From Ardenticatenaceae bacterium (GTDB lineage Bacteria > Chloroflexota > Anaerolineae > Promineifilales > Promineifilaceae), in the NCBI GenBank assembly GCA_020634495.1, contig JACKBR010000100.1:1-8212 (forward strand): DNA of 8,212 nucleotides, written 5' to 3'. Both the position numbers and the translations under genes were made by a program. The first letter of the stretch is position 1, and each line of letters starts with the position of its first letter. This document shows, in pieces, positions 1 through 5,588 of this stretch. The notes below the pieces were generated by a model. It saw only the letters and a list, made by a program, of their open reading frames with translations. It ran no database searches and was not told where the DNA came from.

Positions 1-65
1 TTTCTTCAATACCCCAAACAATAACAATCACATTCAACCACACTGAAGCAGAAAATTCAACCTCG

Positions 66-94
66 TTGCGATACAGGGTTCGTTTGGCTATTAC
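66..94 (+). promoter_or_regulatory. Possible sigma70-type promoter for the region A cluster
   Basis: TTGCGA (66-71) and TATTAC (89-94) lie 17 bp apart, each matching the -35 and -10 consensus at 4 of 6 positions. Transcription would start near 100 and give a leader of about 35 nt before the first gene. The rest of 1-134 shows no coding frame, hairpin or repeat that I can support. The match is weak and could be chance. Confidence 0.3.
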
Positions 95-134
95 TTTGAT
101 AGTACATAGATAACTCGACGACCAGGAGGACAAG

Positions 135-749
135 ATGAGCAATTCCGAAGCCAAACCGCAACGGCCCGTAGAGAGCCAGAAGTTGACGCGCCGCCAGGTG
201 CTAAGAGCCGTGGGGGCAACATTGGTTGGTGGTGGCAGTGCGGCCGTATTTGGCAAAAGCCTGGCAGCAGAACCAGTCAGCGAAGAAGTACCTTTTGTAA
301 CTGGTACTCTAGAAAGAATTGAGCAGTCAGACCTGCTTTATCTCTCTGCCCTTGATCCCAATCAAGCACGCCAAACAATCACGGTCAAAGTGTTGCCTAC
401 AGCTACAATCAGTCGGGGCGTGCAGGGGATCGTAAATAGTACCGATGGTTTTGTGCCCGGTGAAAAAGTAGTGGCAGAAGGTGATTGGGTAGATGGCCTC
501 TTTGTAGCTACCATTTTGATGAGCCTTTACTACTTTGTTGAGGGTGAAGTTCTTGCGCGCAAGCAAGAGCAATTGGAAACAACAGCTGGCGTTATTTTAT
601 TGACCCCCGATACAGAGCCAGCCGCAGCTGCGGGTTATGAGGCTGAACCGCTAGAAGAACTGGCTGCAGGGGATGAGGTCGCCGTGCTTGCCTGGGACGA
701 TCCGACAAACGACACTTACGTGGCCGCTAAAGTGGGCACACGGGAATAA
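135..749 (+). CDS. Tat-exported protein with two beta-rich repeats (DUF5666-like)
   Basis: The 204-residue protein begins with a twin-arginine signal: TRRQVLR at residues 18-24, a hydrophobic stretch to about 39, and a likely cleavage after SLAA (about residue 45). It should therefore leave the cytoplasm folded. The mature part has two similar beta-rich segments, about 53-130 (starting VTGTLERIE) and 134-201 (starting VEGEVLAR). Each ends in a pattern like PGEKVVAEG or AGDEVAVLA followed by a hydrophobic strand, which recalls the DUF5666/OB-like family. No catalytic residues are evident and the mature part has no Cys. The start is supported by AGGAGGA at 124-130. It is the first gene of a tight run: the next gene starts 11 bp after its stop. 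An accessory role for the Cys-rich protein encoded downstream is only a guess from position. Confidence 0.8.
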   Translation: MSNSEAKPQRPVESQKLTRRQVLRAVGATLVGGGSAAVFGKSLAAEPVSEEVPFVTGTLERIEQSDLLYLSALDPNQARQTITVKVLPTATISRGVQGIVNSTDGFVPGEKVVAEGDWVDGLFVATILMSLYYFVEGEVLARKQEQLETTAGVILLTPDTEPAAAAGYEAEPLEELAAGDEVAVLAWDDPTNDTYVAAKVGTRE

Positions 750-760
750 AACGAACAGCC

Positions 761-1378
761 ATGAACGGTTTTGATGCCTTATTTTCACTGGCCAATAATT
801 TTTATTCTTTCTTGACCGGGGCAACAGGCTACGGCATTGCCCTGTGGTTCCTGACCACTATTTTTGCCTGGAGTGGGCTGGTGAAACTGCGTCGTCCCAC
901 ATCGACGGCCATGGCTATCGTAGATTTTGGCGTCGTTCGCCGTGTGCATCCAGCTTTGGGTTGGTTTCTGGGGGCAGTTGAGCTCATTTTAGCAATTTTA
1001 CTGGCGTTACGACTGTTGCCACAGCTTACTTTATTGCTGACAGCTATGCTTCTGTGGCTTTTTACCATTGTCATTGCTCGTAGCCTATGGCAGGGCGAGA
1101 CATTTGCCTGCTTCTGTTTTGGCGATGCTGATTCAGAGTTATCTCGCTGGACGTTGCTCCGCACAGGTACCCTGGCGCTGCTAACCACGCTAATAACTTT
1201 TGCCCCAGTTCCTGGTATTTCTTCTTTGGGTTTCCAGTCCAGCTTACTCCAGGCGATCATTGCCTGGTCCCTATTGGGCACAATTGTATTAATTAGCAAT
1301 GTGCTGCGCTTAGCTCGCTGGAGTACGAATCCCTTTGACCAGACCACAACTAATTCCACAATGGAGGTAAGCCGATGA
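761..1378 (+). CDS. MauE/DoxX-like redox-associated membrane protein
   Basis: This 205-residue protein is mostly hydrophobic, with about five membrane segments near 23-42, 66-84, 88-107, 131-150 and 162-183. The hallmark is CFCFG at 117-121, followed by a polar stretch and SRWTLLR. The same CxCFG then S-x-W-T-L-x-R arrangement is typical of the MauE/DoxX family. MauE is needed for making methylamine dehydrogenase light chain and is thought to pass redox equivalents across the membrane for disulfide formation. The next two genes encode a MauD-like thioredoxin-fold protein and a Cys-rich MauA-like protein, which supports the family call. Its stop overlaps the next start as ATGA, so the two are translationally coupled. 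No strong Shine-Dalgarno precedes 761, and an in-frame ATG at 773 is an alternative start. The substrate is unknown. Confidence 0.82.
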   Translation: MNGFDALFSLANNFYSFLTGATGYGIALWFLTTIFAWSGLVKLRRPTSTAMAIVDFGVVRRVHPALGWFLGAVELILAILLALRLLPQLTLLLTAMLLWLFTIVIARSLWQGETFACFCFGDADSELSRWTLLRTGTLALLTTLITFAPVPGISSLGFQSSLLQAIIAWSLLGTIVLISNVLRLARWSTNPFDQTTTNSTMEVSR

Positions 1379-1929
1379 GCGATTTGGCAACTGCTGCCTT
1401 TATTTTGATGGCTGTCTGGCTCGGCATACTCACGCTGGTCATTGTACTCACCATACGCCAAATTGGGATAATGACCGTTCAGCTTTCTCTGGCTGGGCCG
1501 GGGTTTTCCGTAGACAAGGATGGGCCGGAAGTTGGCAGCCCTGTTCCTGCTGTGGTTAAAACTTCACTGCCACTTATAAATGTTGAGCCAACAACGATTT
1601 TGCTCCTGTCGGCCACCTGCAGCCCTTGCCGTAGCCTGGCGGAGGATTTGAAAAAATATCATTTTGATTCTCCTGTTATTACCCTACTTACTGGCCGTCA
1701 AGAACTAGCCGATGGCATGGTAGGGATGCTGTCGGCCAATACGCACATTGTTTGTGATCCACAAGCTGCTCAAATTGCGGAAGCCTTCAATATTCATAGC
1801 ACTCCGTTTGCCTTGAGAATTGAAGCAGAAAAAGTAAAGGTCAAAACTTATGTTCGCGCTACCGATCACTTTTTAGCCCTTGTTGATGGCCATAAAACTA
1901 TTAAAAGGACACTGAAAACAGGAGAATAG
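1375..1929 (+). CDS. MauD-like membrane-anchored thioredoxin-fold protein
   Basis: Residues 7-27 form one N-terminal membrane anchor, and the rest should face outside. The thioredoxin fold spans about 54-165, with active site CSPC at 82-85 after the strand TTILLLSAT, and a TP pair at 143-144 in the cis-proline position. The sequence GSPVP at 54-58 is the usual lead-in of redoxin/TlpA/MauD proteins. MauD is required in mau operons for correct disulfide bonding of the light chain. By analogy this protein would reduce or isomerise disulfides in the Cys-rich product of the next gene. The start overlaps the MauE-like stop (ATGA at 1375-1378) and is preceded by GGAGG at 1363-1367. It ends one base before the next start codon, so all three genes are probably co-translated. 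It could equally be a general thiol-disulfide protein recruited to this cluster. Confidence 0.8.
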   Translation: MSDLATAAFILMAVWLGILTLVIVLTIRQIGIMTVQLSLAGPGFSVDKDGPEVGSPVPAVVKTSLPLINVEPTTILLLSATCSPCRSLAEDLKKYHFDSPVITLLTGRQELADGMVGMLSANTHIVCDPQAAQIAEAFNIHSTPFALRIEAEKVKVKTYVRATDHFLALVDGHKTIKRTLKTGE

Positions 1930-1930
1930 C

Positions 1931-2329
1931 ATGTCAGAACAAATTCGCCAGTTAGTAGACCTTGATGAGCAAGCATTAACGCAAGTGCGCTTCGGCCGCA
2001 ACAGGTTGCTTCGAGCAGCTGGTGCTGCTCTTTTCGGCTTGGCTATTCGAATGGTGGCACCCCGACCATTGTATGCCCACCCTAACAATGCTTCACCACC
2101 ACCTTATCCTTGTGTGGGTTTTCATCCTTGTCCTGCCTGTAGTGGCACAACCTGCGCTGTTTCAGGTTGTACCTGGCATGGCTGGCACAGTCACGGATGT
2201 TCAAGCGGACAGCAGTGCTGGTATACATGCGCCGTTGAAGGTTACATATACAAGTGTTGTGATTGGCACCATCCCACGTTAGGATATCAAGATCTTTGCA
2301 TCTGTTCGGCCTGGGTTGGGTACTGTTGA
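1931..2329 (+). CDS. Small exported Cys-rich protein resembling methylamine dehydrogenase light chain (MauA-like)
   Basis: This 132-residue protein has an export-like N-terminus: FGRNRLLRAAG at 21-31, then a hydrophobic stretch and a likely cleavage near LYA-H (49/50). The leader looks like a Tat signal in which the RR pair has become RNR. The mature 83 residues carry 13 Cys (61, 67, 70, 75, 80, 90, 96, 100, 109, 110, 123, 125, 132) and five Trp (82, 85, 97, 112, 128). CSGTTC, CWYTC and YKCCDW followed by CIC match the order of elements in MauA: CSGG..C, the SWVASC segment holding one of the Trp that forms tryptophan tryptophylquinone, then YRDCCG and CPC. MauA's later segment with the second cofactor Trp is not clearly present, so a TTQ cofactor is doubtful. 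AGGAG at 1920-1924 supports the start. The adjacent mauE- and mauD-like genes are its likely maturation partners. Confidence 0.68.
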   Translation: MSEQIRQLVDLDEQALTQVRFGRNRLLRAAGAALFGLAIRMVAPRPLYAHPNNASPPPYPCVGFHPCPACSGTTCAVSGCTWHGWHSHGCSSGQQCWYTCAVEGYIYKCCDWHHPTLGYQDLCICSAWVGYC

Positions 2330-2334
2330 CGATC

Positions 2335-3102
2335 ATGTTGAATCGCTTTTTATTAATGATGCTAATCACTATTTCTCTGGCTGGATGCAGCCGAGACCTT
2401 GCGTCAGAACGTGGGCTTAATCATGCAGCCACAGACCAGAATACTCAAATAACAGAGGGAAACACCGCTAACTCAGATACGCAAAAGGATTCTGAAGAAG
2501 TTATCTTAGCATCACCTGACAATGTTATTGTGGTCGGTAGTACCGATAACTACCCAGAAAACTGCAGCCCTCGTGAAGTAGCCGCTTTGGTCTTACGCTT
2601 CTTTACGGCTTACAACGAGGGTAACCAAGAGCAGCTTGCCTCCTTTTTTGAGCCTTTCTTAAGCGTGTCTGGGCAAACAGGCTGGTATTCAGACACAATA
2701 ATGACTGAAGATGTTGGCAGCGAGAATGACCGACGTCACTTTGTGACTTCTGATCGGGGGGAACTTCTTGCCTACTCTGCCAACCGGTATGTTCAAAAAG
2801 AACACCTTCAGTTACTGTCCCTCAGTGTTAGCCCGCCAACTTCGGTGACTCAGGTGGACGTCTCGTACACTTATAGGCGACAGGGTAATGACATTGAACC
2901 TGGGCCAAATGGTGTCTGGCGTATGGGAGACGGGAAAGGGGTAATTAAGTGTCCCAGTCTGAAAATTGGCATCTGGAGCATGGGCACCGCAGCACTCTTG
3001 GAGGGTGAGGATTATTACTTGGGGGCGTGTGACGGCTCACGAATAATCCCAGGCAAAACAGAGATTATTGTTTGTGGCAGACAGGAAATAGAAGAAGGAT
3101 AA
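2335..3102 (+). CDS. Lipoprotein with NTF2/SnoaL-like domain
   Basis: I place the start at ATG 2335, although the frame is open back to 2263. From 2335 the product begins with a textbook lipoprotein signal: a short positive end, a hydrophobic core, and LAGC with the lipidated Cys at residue 18. The longer version would bury this signal. A low-complexity Asn/Thr/Glu-rich linker follows to about residue 75. Residues 79-110 (PREVAALVLRFFTAYNEGNQ and onward) have the look of the first helices of an NTF2-like cone fold, and the remainder is beta-rich. The 255-residue protein should sit on the outer face of the membrane. The start lies 5 bp after the preceding stop with no clear ribosome binding site, so it probably depends on coupling to the MauA-like gene. 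NTF2-like domains bind small molecules or act as scaffolds, and no ligand can be named here. Confidence 0.72.
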   Translation: MLNRFLLMMLITISLAGCSRDLASERGLNHAATDQNTQITEGNTANSDTQKDSEEVILASPDNVIVVGSTDNYPENCSPREVAALVLRFFTAYNEGNQEQLASFFEPFLSVSGQTGWYSDTIMTEDVGSENDRRHFVTSDRGELLAYSANRYVQKEHLQLLSLSVSPPTSVTQVDVSYTYRRQGNDIEPGPNGVWRMGDGKGVIKCPSLKIGIWSMGTAALLEGEDYYLGACDGSRIIPGKTEIIVCGRQEIEEG

Positions 3103-3197
3103 CGCAAAAAAGGCTCGCTTTTTCAGTCGCTGCCTAAATTCTTTTATTAGCTGCGATCCGAATACGTATCGCTTGACGTTACATTAGGGGTGTAATA

Positions 3198-3863
3198 ATG
3201 GTCTTGGCTCTTCTTCTTTTATCGGCCGTGATCACTGGTCTCATCCAACAAACGCTGCCCTGAGGCCCCAACGCGATCTACGGAATCGCCAATTCCGCCG
3301 GGGCGCGGAATCAAGCAGGCTCCAGTTGGGTGCAAAAAGCAGTGCTCTATTCCTTTGCGGCCACCCTTGCCGGTCTGGTCAGCGGGGGATTGTTAGGTCT
3401 GGCGGGACACTTTGTACCGTTGACGGTGCGCATCGCGGCTGCTTCGCTTTTGGGGCTGGTGGCCATAACTGTGGCCTTGCTGGAACTCAATGGCCGTCCC
3501 ATTCGCCCTCTTCAATGTAATCGCGAAACACCACAAAACTGGGTGCATAAAGGACCCACAAGATGGGCCATTCAAAATGGGTTGGCGCTGGGTTGCGGTG
3601 CTACCAACCGCATTGGCTTCTGGCTTTGGTACGCCGTGCCAACAGGTGCTTTTTTATTCGCCAGTCCATGGGCCGGGGCCGCTATCTACGGTGTATACAG
3701 CACGACGCGGGGAATGGCCGTATGGGCTATTATTCTTGGCCTGGCGCGTAGGCGCGAAAATTGGGATGAATGGCTGCTCAAGCGAAAAGAAACCGCCCGC
3801 ATTGTTGCTGCCGCACAGCTATTGTTTCTGGGAATTGCCGTGGTTATAGCTGTTGGCTTATAG
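3198..3863 (+). CDS. Polytopic membrane protein, possibly CcdA/DsbD-like, with an in-frame TGA at codon 22
   Basis: Starting at ATG 3198 (preceded by AGGGGTG at 3186-3192), the frame encodes a hydrophobic segment, meets TGA at 3261-3263, and stays open for 199 codons to TAG at 3861-3863. The conservative alternative is a GTG start at 3330, giving 177 residues without a good ribosome binding site. The body has about five membrane segments (in 3330 numbering near 4-26, 33-52, 96-114, 126-140 and 156-176). A conserved-looking core lies between them: LQCNRETPQNW at 61-71, GLALGCGATNR at 84-94, and GAAIYGVYSTTRG at 116-128, with Cys at 63 and 89. This recalls membrane thiol-redox transporters of the CcdA/DsbD type, which fits the mau-like neighbours, but I do not recognise the family firmly. 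The TGA may be a nonsense mutation, a recoded codon, or lie outside the real gene. Confidence 0.55.
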
Positions 3864-3869
3864 GACTAG

Positions 3870-4025
3870 CGGAAGCGAATGAACAGACAGGTATCATCGA
3901 TTGCCTGGCAGCATATCAATTTCTACGGCCGTTTTGAATTTACCAAATCATTTCAACCCTTCGACATTGATGCGATTGTGCAGGAGTTGGTGACTCGTTC
4001 AGGCGCGTCGTCCCCGAGAGAATAG
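3870..4025 (+). pseudogene. C-terminal remnant of a Tn3-family transposase
   Basis: From 3870 (ATG at 3879) the frame encodes about 51 residues up to TAG at 4023-4025. The stretch SSIAWQHINFYGRFEFTK closely follows the conserved end of Tn3-family TnpA (SPxxWxHINxxGxYxF), which lies just after the last catalytic Glu region. It then continues as FDIDAIVQEL, as in many full-length members. Complete TnpA proteins are about 1,000 residues, so more than 90% is missing. The upstream side is occupied by the end of the membrane-protein gene, only 6 bp away. I could not identify a 38-bp terminal inverted repeat in the bases that follow. The fragment is presumably non-functional and marks an old insertion or recombination point between regions A and C. 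Confidence 0.7.
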
Positions 4026-4029
4026 CTCC

Positions 4030-4419
4030 CTAATATACTATTTTGGGGGATATGCAAAAATACCCAATACCCAGTTTCCACGTCTCAATAAACTCAGCGA
4101 CCGAGGTGACAAATTCCTCGCTTTGCTCTGATCGGTTAATCGTACCGTGAACCACGATGCCATTTGGCGCAGGCGGGAAGCCGCTGGTGATAGTCCAAGC
4201 CAGCGCGTTGGGGCAGGTTAACAGCGCAAAACGCACCCCGCCTCGGATTTTCTGGCGCTGCACCGAAAATTCGCCCCATATGGTTCCAATCTCGCCCATT
4301 TCCCCGTCTGCTTCCAAAACGACAATGGTATCGCAGAAATCTTCCATGCTTGCTACGGTGATTTGATCTTGAATAGCTTGTTCGTTCAGCCCGGTCTGGG
4401 CAATGGCAAAAAATTCCAT
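4030..4419 (-). CDS. Hypothetical protein, soluble alpha/beta type
   Basis: This is the only gene I can support on the minus strand. The 129-residue product starts MEFFAIAQTGLNEQAIQ and has no signal peptide or membrane segment. The start is well supported, since the minus strand carries GAGGAG (4425-4430) five bases upstream of the ATG. The sequence alternates beta-like stretches (TIVVLEA, GVRFALLT, LAWTITSG, NGIVVHGTI) with helix-like ones (SEEFVTSVAEFIETW), suggesting a small compact fold. I do not recognise the family. It is transcribed toward the Tn3 transposase remnant, whose stop lies 4 bp from this gene's stop, so its last residues (from about GYFCISPKIVY) may derive from an insertion junction rather than the original gene. 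Its 5' end diverges from the first SHOCT-gene promoter, with a perfect palindrome between them. Confidence 0.68.
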   Translation of the reverse strand: MEFFAIAQTGLNEQAIQDQITVASMEDFCDTIVVLEADGEMGEIGTIWGEFSVQRQKIRGGVRFALLTCPNALAWTITSGFPPAPNGIVVHGTINRSEQSEEFVTSVAEFIETWKLGIGYFCISPKIVY

Positions 4420-4446
4420 CGTGTCTCCTCAAGTTGAGATAAGGGA

Positions 4447-4477
4447 ATTTTAGCAGAAACGGCCGTTTCTCCCGCAA
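4447..4477 (-). promoter_or_regulatory. 16-bp perfect palindrome in a possible promoter of the minus-strand gene
   Basis: AGAAACGGCCGTTTCT at 4455-4470 is a perfect inverted repeat of 8+8 bp centred on the overrepresented ACGGCCGT octamer. On the minus strand, TTGCGG (4477-4472) and TAAAAT (4452-4447) flank it with a 19-bp spacer, so the palindrome would sit between the -35 and -10 of the minus-strand gene, as a repressor operator might. The spacing is longer than ideal. The palindrome is a direct observation and its role is inference. Confidence 0.35.
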
Positions 4478-4480
4478 ATT

Positions 4481-4540
4481 ATTGTTACAAAATCGTCATA
4501 CTTTCTTCAAAAGAACGTCAAACATCCAGGCTATCCTATC
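4481..4540 (+). promoter_or_regulatory. Promoter/operator copy 1, with CusR-like box and 11/22-bp phased repeats
   Basis: The first 24 bp (4481-4504) are identical to 5172-5195. Within them, GTTACAAAATCGTCAT (4484-4499) matches the E. coli CusR/CopR core ATGACAANNTTGTCAT at 11 of 14 defined bases. A weaker copy (10 of 16) sits exactly 22 bp downstream at 4506-4521. The block can also be read as four 11-bp units beginning TGTTACA, CGTCATA, CTTCAAA and CGTCAAA, the spacing favoured by OmpR/PhoB-family regulators. TATCCT at 4532-4537 is a plausible -10. No good -35 is seen, as expected for an activator-dependent promoter. It would drive the two SHOCT genes that follow. Confidence 0.6.
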
Positions 4541-4602
4541 TGCAATACAGAAAATACACAGCGGCAACACTCCGCTAAAATTATTCAAGGAGAACAACAA
4601 CC

Positions 4603-4809
4603 ATGTTTATGGGATTTGGATTGATTTTTACAGTATTGATATTCGGCGCGATAGTCTACGCTTTGGGCTGGCGGCCACAAGGGCAAAACACCCTGTTTAC
4701 GGCACCTGGTAATGGCAAATCTGCGCTTGATATTTCAAAAGAACGGTATGCGCGTGGCGAACTGAGCAAAGTAGAGTTCGAGCAAATTCGTCACGATCTG
4801 AACAGCTAA
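4603..4809 (+). CDS. Small single-TM protein with SHOCT domain (paralog 1)
   Basis: The 68-residue product has one membrane segment (about 5-23, GFGLIFTVLIFGAIVYALG), a short Gly/Asn-rich linker, and a C-terminal SHOCT domain at about 41-67 (SALDISKERYARGELSKVEF and onward). SHOCT is a short helical module common at the ends of small bacterial membrane proteins and is thought to mediate oligomerisation. The positive segment after the helix and the family's usual layout suggest that SHOCT faces the cytoplasm. AAGGAG at 4587-4592 serves the start, 10 bases away, and the second in-frame ATG at 4609 is an alternative. It is the first gene after operator copy 1 and lies 10 bp before paralog 2. Its biochemical role is unknown, and the tie to metal stress comes from context only. 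Confidence 0.82.
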   Translation: MFMGFGLIFTVLIFGAIVYALGWRPQGQNTLFTAPGNGKSALDISKERYARGELSKVEFEQIRHDLNS

Positions 4810-4819
4810 CGGAGGTGAC

Positions 4820-5080
4820 ATGATGTGGTGGGGTCAACATATGACCGGATTTGGTTGGGGCGGCTGGCTCCTCGGCGGGTTGATGATGCTTCTCTTTTGG
4901 GGTGGACTCATCGCCCTGGTTTTCTTCAGCATTCGCGCATTTTCCGGCGCGGGTAATCGAAATACAGCCAGGCCAGGCAGCAGCGGCGAAAGCGCCCTGG
5001 ACATCCTGAAAAAACGGTACGCTCGCGGCGAATTAAGCAAAGAAGAGTACGAAACCATTCGCAGCGATCTGGAAACTTGA
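4820..5080 (+). CDS. Small single-TM protein with SHOCT domain (paralog 2)
   Basis: This 86-residue paralog begins with an unusual Met/Trp/Gly-rich stretch (MMWWGQHMTGFGWGGW), which could present Met and His ligands on the outer face. One membrane segment at about 18-40 follows, then a polar linker and a SHOCT domain at about 59-85 (SALDILKKRYARGELSKEEY and onward). A near-perfect Shine-Dalgarno, GGAGGTGA at 4811-4818, precedes tandem ATGs at 4820 and 4823; the second has the more usual spacing. It forms a two-gene unit with paralog 1 and is followed by a clear intrinsic terminator at 5113-5140. Its SHOCT domain is about as close to that of the third paralog as to that of the first. Confidence 0.84.
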   Translation: MMWWGQHMTGFGWGGWLLGGLMMLLFWGGLIALVFFSIRAFSGAGNRNTARPGSSGESALDILKKRYARGELSKEEYETIRSDLET

Positions 5081-5112
5081 TTCAGATTTTTGACAAACAA
5101 ACAGAACACATC

Positions 5113-5140
5113 AAGCAGGGTCATGATGGCCCTGCTTTTT
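5113..5140 (+). terminator. Rho-independent terminator after SHOCT paralog 2
   Basis: AAGCAGGG (5113-5120) pairs perfectly with CCCTGCTT (5130-5137). The stem can extend inward by a T-G wobble and a C-G pair around a small loop, and it runs into a T tract (5136-5140). It closes the transcript of the first two SHOCT genes and separates it from operator copy 2. Confidence 0.85.
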
Positions 5141-5171
5141 GTTGCCAATGGGCAGAAAAAGCCCATCAAAC

Positions 5172-5230
5172 ATTGTTACAAAATCGTCATACTTTTGTTG
5201 AAACTTCGTCATACAGCCCAGGTAACATAC
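5172..5230 (+). promoter_or_regulatory. Promoter/operator copy 2, with two CusR-like boxes 22 bp apart
   Basis: Positions 5172-5195 repeat 4481-4504 exactly. GTTACAAAATCGTCAT lies at 5175-5190, and a second version, GTTGAAACTTCGTCAT (12 of 16 identical), lies 22 bp on at 5197-5212. CGTCATAC therefore occurs twice (5185-5192 and 5207-5214), on the same face of the helix. TAACAT at 5223-5228 sits at exactly the same offset (691 bp) as the -10 candidate of copy 1. It would drive SHOCT paralog 3 and probably the Met-rich gene and beyond, since no terminator is seen between those two genes. Confidence 0.65.
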
Positions 5231-5302
5231 CAATATTGAAGTTTTAACAACGACTGAAATACAGATTGTTCTTGAAGCGAGAACAATTAGGAGAAAAACA
5301 GG

Positions 5303-5530
5303 ATGATGACAGGATTTGGCGGCGCTATCTGGATGCTTTTCTTATGGATAGCCGTCATCGGCGGCGGCATTTGGCTGCTGGCGACGATTTTTCCTCGGAA
5401 TAGTACAACGTCCCACAGCGACATCAGCCCGACTAGCGATCCGCTATCTATTTTGAAACAACGGTATGCACGCGGTGAATTGTCAAAAGAGGAATTCGAG
5501 ACGATTCGTCACGAATTAAAGCAAGCGTAG
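5303..5530 (+). CDS. Small single-TM protein with SHOCT domain (paralog 3)
   Basis: This 75-residue protein has one membrane segment at about 6-28 (GGAIWMLFLWIAVIGGGIWL), a Ser/Thr-rich linker, and a SHOCT domain at about 48-74 (PLSILKQRYARGELSKEEF and onward). AGGAG at 5289-5293 serves ATG 5303, and ATG 5306 is an alternative. The gene follows its own copy of the operator, while paralogs 1 and 2 share the other copy, so the arrangement looks like a tandem duplication of a promoter-plus-SHOCT unit. The Met-rich gene begins 58 bp downstream without an obvious terminator, so the two are probably co-transcribed. Confidence 0.83.
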   Translation: MMTGFGGAIWMLFLWIAVIGGGIWLLATIFPRNSTTSHSDISPTSDPLSILKQRYARGELSKEEFETIRHELKQA

Positions 5531-5588
5531 GTCAATACAGAGGATCTCGCATATTTTTAAAATCAAATTTTTAATTTAGGAGACAACA

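Noticed and set aside
829..1461. Long minus-strand open frame (210 codons) opposite the MauE/MauD-like genes
   Set aside because: It is a shadow of the coding strand: no ribosome binding site, Ser/Arg-rich low-complexity translation, and it is opposed by two well-supported genes.
2022..2282. Plus-strand open frame overlapping the MauA-like gene in another phase
   Set aside because: The overlapping frame encodes the Cys-rich, signal-bearing protein with a good Shine-Dalgarno; this one has none and no recognisable features.
3107..3123. AAAAAG/CTTTTT hairpin after the NTF2-like lipoprotein gene, considered as a terminator
   Set aside because: The stem is only 6 bp and almost entirely A-T, so it is too weak for a confident intrinsic terminator.
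3490..3849. Alternative plus-strand frame (119 codons) inside the membrane-protein gene
   Set aside because: The other frame has coherent membrane segments and reaches from 3198/3330 to 3863; this one has no start signal and reads like a frame-shifted shadow.
4026..4110. Possible Tn3 terminal inverted repeat after the transposase remnant
   Set aside because: There is no stretch resembling a 38-bp end beginning GGGG or ending CCCC in the expected orientation, and no partner repeat in the window.
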